Below are positions 61,205 through 64,000 of a stretch of 64,000 nt of DNA, in pieces. The position numbers and the translations under genes are program-made. The notes beneath the pieces are model-generated. The model searched no databases. It saw only the letters and a list, made by a program, of their open reading frames with translations, and had not been told where the DNA came from. This stretch comes from Klebsiella sp. RIT-PI-d (GTDB lineage Bacteria > Pseudomonadota > Gammaproteobacteria > Enterobacterales > Enterobacteriaceae): positions 1,984,001-2,048,000 of the forward strand of contig NZ_LGIT01000009.1 of the NCBI RefSeq assembly GCF_001187865.1. The letters are read 5' to 3'. Positions within the stretch are counted from its first letter, which is position 1. Each line of letters starts with the position of its first letter.

Positions 61205-61750
61205 CTACTCTGTCACTTCCAGCTTTGACGCTTCGTTACTGGCATTGCGGGTCATCCACAGGGCCAGCGCTTTTAACGAATCCTGGGTGAATTCATCGCA
61301 GCGGGCGGTAATTTCCGCAGGCTCCATCCAGCATACTTCGCTCACTTCATCTTCCTGTAGCGCGAACGGCCCATGTGAAACGCAGCTAAACAGCCCGCCC
61401 CAGACCCGGCAATGTTTGTCTTCAAAATAGAACTGCCCATGCTCGGCAAAGGGTACGCCAGCAATACCCAGCTCCTCTTCTGCCTCACGACGTGCGGCTT
61501 CTAACATACCTTCATCGGCCTGTACGACGCCGCCTGCGGTGGCGTCCAGCATCCCCGGCATAAAGTCTTTGCTTTCGGTACGGCGCTGCACCAGGATCTT
61601 ACCCATCCCGTCATGAACAACAATATAGGTTGCCCGGTGACGTAGGCACTGCGCGCGCATTTGAGCACGATTCGCCTGCGCGATGACCTCATTGTCTTCG
61701 TTGACAATGTCCACCCACTCCATATCTGCCAAATGCGTTTGCTCCACCAT
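61205..61750 (-). CDS. yfcD: YfcD, Nudix hydrolase
   Basis: This 181-aa Nudix-family hydrolase has the Nudix box [24 protein letters not shown] (its core [12 protein letters not shown] carries the metal-binding glutamates). Related proteins act on nucleoside diphosphate derivatives, and the family is close to isopentenyl-diphosphate isomerase-like Nudix proteins; the substrate here is not known. The ATG at 61750 ([12 protein letters not shown]) aligns with the E. coli start; a longer in-frame reading to 61831 is not conserved. It ends at a good terminator and marks the return of backbone genes after the accessory region. Confidence 0.9.
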   Translation of the reverse strand: MVEQTHLADMEWVDIVNEDNEVIAQANRAQMRAQCLRHRATYIVVHDGMGKILVQRRTESKDFMPGMLDATAGGVVQADEGMLEAARREAEEELGIAGVPFAEHGQFYFEDKHCRVWGGLFSCVSHGPFALQEDEVSEVCWMEPAEITARCDEFTQDSLKALALWMTRNASNEASKLEVTE

Positions 61751-61805
61751 CAGAAAACCTTCTCTTACAAGCGCTCTTAAGGCGCGTTTATGGTTGACGG
61801 GTAAA

Positions 61806-62357
61806 TTACGGATTAATCGCGATTTCTGCAATCACCCGTTGATCATTGAGTGCGATAACACGTAAGACATGGTTATCAAAAATACCATAACTGGCTTCAT
61901 TACCGCCTTTGGGAATACTCACCGAGCCAGGATTAAAATGGTAGATGCCGTCACGTTTTTCCGCCACTGGCAGATGCGTATGGCCGTAAACCAGGATATC
62001 TCCTGGTGACAATGGCGGCAGATTATCGGCACCAAACAGGTGTCCATGCGTCAGAAACAGCCGCTGTTCATCGGTTAACACTTGCTGCCACGGGGCCATT
62101 ATCGGGAAGGTTAATAGCATCTGGTCTACTTCACTGTCGCAGTTGCCGCGCACGGCAATAATGCGTTCGGCCTGCTCGTTGAGCCGAACCGCAACCTCCG
62201 CAGGCGCATAGCGTTCCGGCAGCGCATTGCGCGGACCGTGGTTAAGAATATCACCCAGAATGACCAGCCAGCGGGCACCGCTTTCAGCAAAACGTGCTAA
62301 TACCTTCTCGGTCGCCGCAAGCGACCCATGAATGTCCGATGCAAACATCAGTTTCAT
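61806..62357 (-). CDS. yfcE: YfcE, metallophosphodiesterase
   Basis: This 183-aa calcineurin-like phosphodiesterase acts on phosphodiester substrates such as bis-pNPP in vitro in E. coli. Metal-binding motifs are [36 protein letters not shown] and YGHTHLP, in the expected order. The ATG at 62357 ([11 protein letters not shown]) follows AGGAGAAA and matches the family start; an upstream in-frame extension is not conserved. It diverges from yfcG and lies before yfcD on the same strand. Confidence 0.95.
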   Translation of the reverse strand: MKLMFASDIHGSLAATEKVLARFAESGARWLVILGDILNHGPRNALPERYAPAEVAVRLNEQAERIIAVRGNCDSEVDQMLLTFPIMAPWQQVLTDEQRLFLTHGHLFGADNLPPLSPGDILVYGHTHLPVAEKRDGIYHFNPGSVSIPKGGNEASYGIFDNHVLRVIALNDQRVIAEIAINP

Positions 62358-62491
62358 TGCGGTTTTCTCCTCTTTAGTGACCGTCTCGATCATACGAGAT
62401 TTTACAAATTCGCGCCTTGATAAAAGCTGCTTTGTCCGCGACCGCCTATACTTTCTCATAACATAAGCTGACCTCAACAAAGGAAAGAGTA

Positions 62492-63121
62492 ATGATTGAT
62501 CTTTACTATGCTCCGACGCCCAACGGCCATAAAGTTACGCTTTTTCTGGAGGAAGCAGGGCTTGAGTATCGGTTAATTCGGATCAATATCAGTAAGGGCG
62601 ATCAGTTCCGTCCTGATTTCCTCGCTATTTCGCCTAACAACAAAATCCCGGCCATTGTTGATAACCAGCCTGCTGACGGCGGCGAACCTCTGAGCCTGTT
62701 TGAATCAGGAGAGATCCTGCTTTATCTGGCGGAGAAACAGGGGCAGTTTCTGAGCGGTGAACTGCGTGAGCGTCATACTACGCTACAGTGGCTATTCTGG
62801 CAGGTGAGCGGACTGGGGCCGATGCTCGGTCAGAATCACCACTTTAATCATTTTGCTCCGCAACCCGTTCCTTATGCCATTGAACGCTATCAGGTTGAGA
62901 CCCAGCGCCTGTATAGCGTGCTTAATAAACGGCTGGGAAACTCGCCGTGGCTTGGTGGTGAACACTACAGTATTGCGGATATGGCCTGCTGGCCGTGGGT
63001 ACACTCTGCCCAGCGGCAGCGTATTGATTTGAATAACTATCCGGCAGTCAATAACTGGTATCAGCGTATTTTACGGCGTCCGGCGACGCAAAAAGCGCTT
63101 CAGCTGGCGCAGCCGGTCTAG
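62492..63121 (+). CDS. yfcG: YfcG, GST-fold disulfide reductase
   Basis: This 209-aa glutathione S-transferase homologue of the Nu class has disulfide-bond reductase activity in E. coli. The N-terminal thioredoxin fold shows [10 protein letters not shown], with Thr9 and Asn11 taking the place of a catalytic cysteine or serine, and NNKIPAIVD, then an all-helical C-terminal domain with [10 protein letters not shown]. The gene diverges from yfcE and is followed by folX. The related gene yfcF, which lies beside it in E. coli, is absent. Confidence 0.95.
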   Translation: MIDLYYAPTPNGHKVTLFLEEAGLEYRLIRINISKGDQFRPDFLAISPNNKIPAIVDNQPADGGEPLSLFESGEILLYLAEKQGQFLSGELRERHTTLQWLFWQVSGLGPMLGQNHHFNHFAPQPVPYAIERYQVETQRLYSVLNKRLGNSPWLGGEHYSIADMACWPWVHSAQRQRIDLNNYPAVNNWYQRILRRPATQKALQLAQPV

Positions 63122-63182
63122 CGGCATCGCTGTCAGTTTGCTTTTCGAGATGATAAAAAACGGTATCAAAAAGGAAGTCATA

Positions 63183-63545
63183 ATGCCGCAATCACAGGCC
63201 ATTATTCGGATAAAAAATCTGCGCTTGCGCACCTTTATTGGCATCAAAGAGGACGAGATTGCCAATCGCCAGGATATTGTGATTAACGTTGTGATTCATT
63301 ATCCGGCTGAGCGGGCGCGGGCAAGTGAGGATATTAACGATGCGCTCAACTATCGGACGATCGTTAAACGCATCATTCAGTATGTGGAAAGCCAGCGTTT
63401 TTCGCTGCTGGAGAAATTAACTCAGGACGTGCTCGACCTCGCCTGTGAGCACCCGTGGGTGACCCGGGCAGAGGTAGAGATCGATAAACCTCATGCGCTA
63501 CGCTACGCCGACTCTGTTTCAATCACCCTGAGCTGGCAACGCTAA
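63183..63545 (+). CDS. folX: FolX, dihydroneopterin triphosphate 2'-epimerase
   Basis: FolX epimerises dihydroneopterin triphosphate to the monapterin form, supporting tetrahydromonapterin synthesis. The 120-aa product is a T-fold protein of the FolB/FolX family, with [30 protein letters not shown] and [16 protein letters not shown]. The ATG at 63183 follows AAGGAAG and matches the known start; 15 upstream in-frame codons are not conserved. It lies 61 bases after yfcG and 18 bases before yfcH. Confidence 0.96.
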   Translation: MPQSQAIIRIKNLRLRTFIGIKEDEIANRQDIVINVVIHYPAERARASEDINDALNYRTIVKRIIQYVESQRFSLLEKLTQDVLDLACEHPWVTRAEVEIDKPHALRYADSVSITLSWQR

Positions 63546-63563
63546 GCCCATCATGGAGAGGGT

Positions 63564-64000
63564 ATGAACATTCTGCTTACTGGCGGGACCGGCCTGATTG
63601 GTCGCTATCTCGTTCCTCGTTTACTGGAGCTTAACCATACTGTAACGCTGGTTACCCGCGATCCCCAGAAAGCGCGGCAACACTTTGGCGAGCGTGTAAC
63701 ATACTGGAAAGGCCTGAAAGACCAGACCAATCTCAACACGATTGATGCCGTGATTAATCTGGCCGGTGAACCCATTGCCGATAAACGCTGGACCGACGCG
63801 CAAAAACAGCGTTTATGCCGTAGCCGCTGGGACATCACCCAGCAGCTGGTTGATCTGATAAAGGCCAGCGATACTCCGCCAGACGTTTTCATTTCAGGTT
63901 CAGCGGTCGGTTATTATGGCGATTCAGGTGAGGTGGTGGTGAACGAGGAAGAACCTCCGCATAACGAATTTACCCACAAGCTATGCAGCCAGTGGGAGCA
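63564..64000 (+). CDS. yfcH: YfcH, NAD-dependent epimerase/SDR family (5' part)
   Basis: The first 145 codons of an SDR-type protein (TIGR01777 family) are present; the gene runs off the right edge. The NAD(P)-binding motif TGGTGLIGR is at residues 6-14, followed by [13 protein letters not shown] and [10 protein letters not shown], which contains the family Y-x-G motif. The ATG follows GGAGAGGGT. It is the third gene of the yfcG-folX-yfcH cluster. The reaction is unknown. Confidence 0.92.
   Translation, partial: MNILLTGGTGLIGRYLVPRLLELNHTVTLVTRDPQKARQHFGERVTYWKGLKDQTNLNTIDAVINLAGEPIADKRWTDAQKQRLCRSRWDITQQLVDLIKASDTPPDVFISGSAVGYYGDSGEVVVNEEEPPHNEFTHKLCSQWE

Noticed and set aside
61107-61430. 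Plus-strand frame of 107 codons across the yfcD terminator
   Set aside because: It runs through the terminator stem and antisense to yfcD; no supporting signal.

Overview
The window is a chromosomal segment of an enteric gamma-proteobacterium (Enterobacteriaceae). Gene content, order and protein sequences follow the ubiG-nrdAB-glp-men-nuo-ackA/pta-yfc backbone of Escherichia and Salmonella almost gene for gene, and most proteins are recognisable orthologues at their family's usual length. It is not E. coli: katA and cheV are present, while menF, inaA, glpQ, yfcC, yfcF and the elaD-yfbK..P block are absent from their usual places. cheV beside nuoN (as in Salmonella) plus lrhA suggest a motile bacterium. 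The genus cannot be settled from this window alone. LAYOUT. 1-4.4 kb: 3' end of ubiG, then nrdA-nrdB-yfaE (aerobic class Ia ribonucleotide reductase and its ferredoxin) behind a promoter with paired NrdR-like boxes and a DnaA box. 4.5-10.2 kb: glpT diverging from glpABC (glycerol-3-phosphate uptake and anaerobic oxidation to menaquinone). 10.2-13.8 kb: CinA-like yfaY, outer-membrane yfaZ and a monofunctional catalase katA. 13.9-19.5 kb: menD-menH-menB-menC-menE, translationally coupled menaquinone genes without the usual first gene menF. 19.7-22.7 kb: elaB, elaA, rbn and cheV, the last with a sigma-28-like promoter. 22.7-37.8 kb: the full nuoA-N operon for respiratory complex I (nuoCD fused), on the minus strand. 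38.4-45.9 kb: lrhA, alaA, yfbR, yfbS, yfbT, yfbU and yfbV. 46.2-49.6 kb: ackA-pta acetate pathway. 49.7-60.9 kb: an accessory region where E. coli has only yfcC. It holds a large autotransporter with a Pro/Gly repeat linker, a small lipoprotein, a LuxR-type regulator with a hybrid sensor kinase, two paralogous carbohydrate-binding-like proteins created by a tandem duplication that also copied the 3' end of the kinase gene, and a MoxR ATPase coupled to a VWA/HExxH protein. 61.2-64 kb: the backbone resumes with yfcD, yfcE, yfcG, folX and a truncated yfcH. HOW IT FITS TOGETHER. Most of the window is respiratory and central metabolism: GlpABC delivers electrons to menaquinone made by the Men enzymes, complex I oxidises NADH, and Pta-AckA handles acetyl-CoA overflow. 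The part least explained by known biology is the 49.7-60.9 kb region, which combines surface display, signalling, a duplicated lectin-like gene and an ATPase/VWA chaperone-like pair. No tRNA, rRNA, CRISPR array, integrase or insertion sequence was seen.
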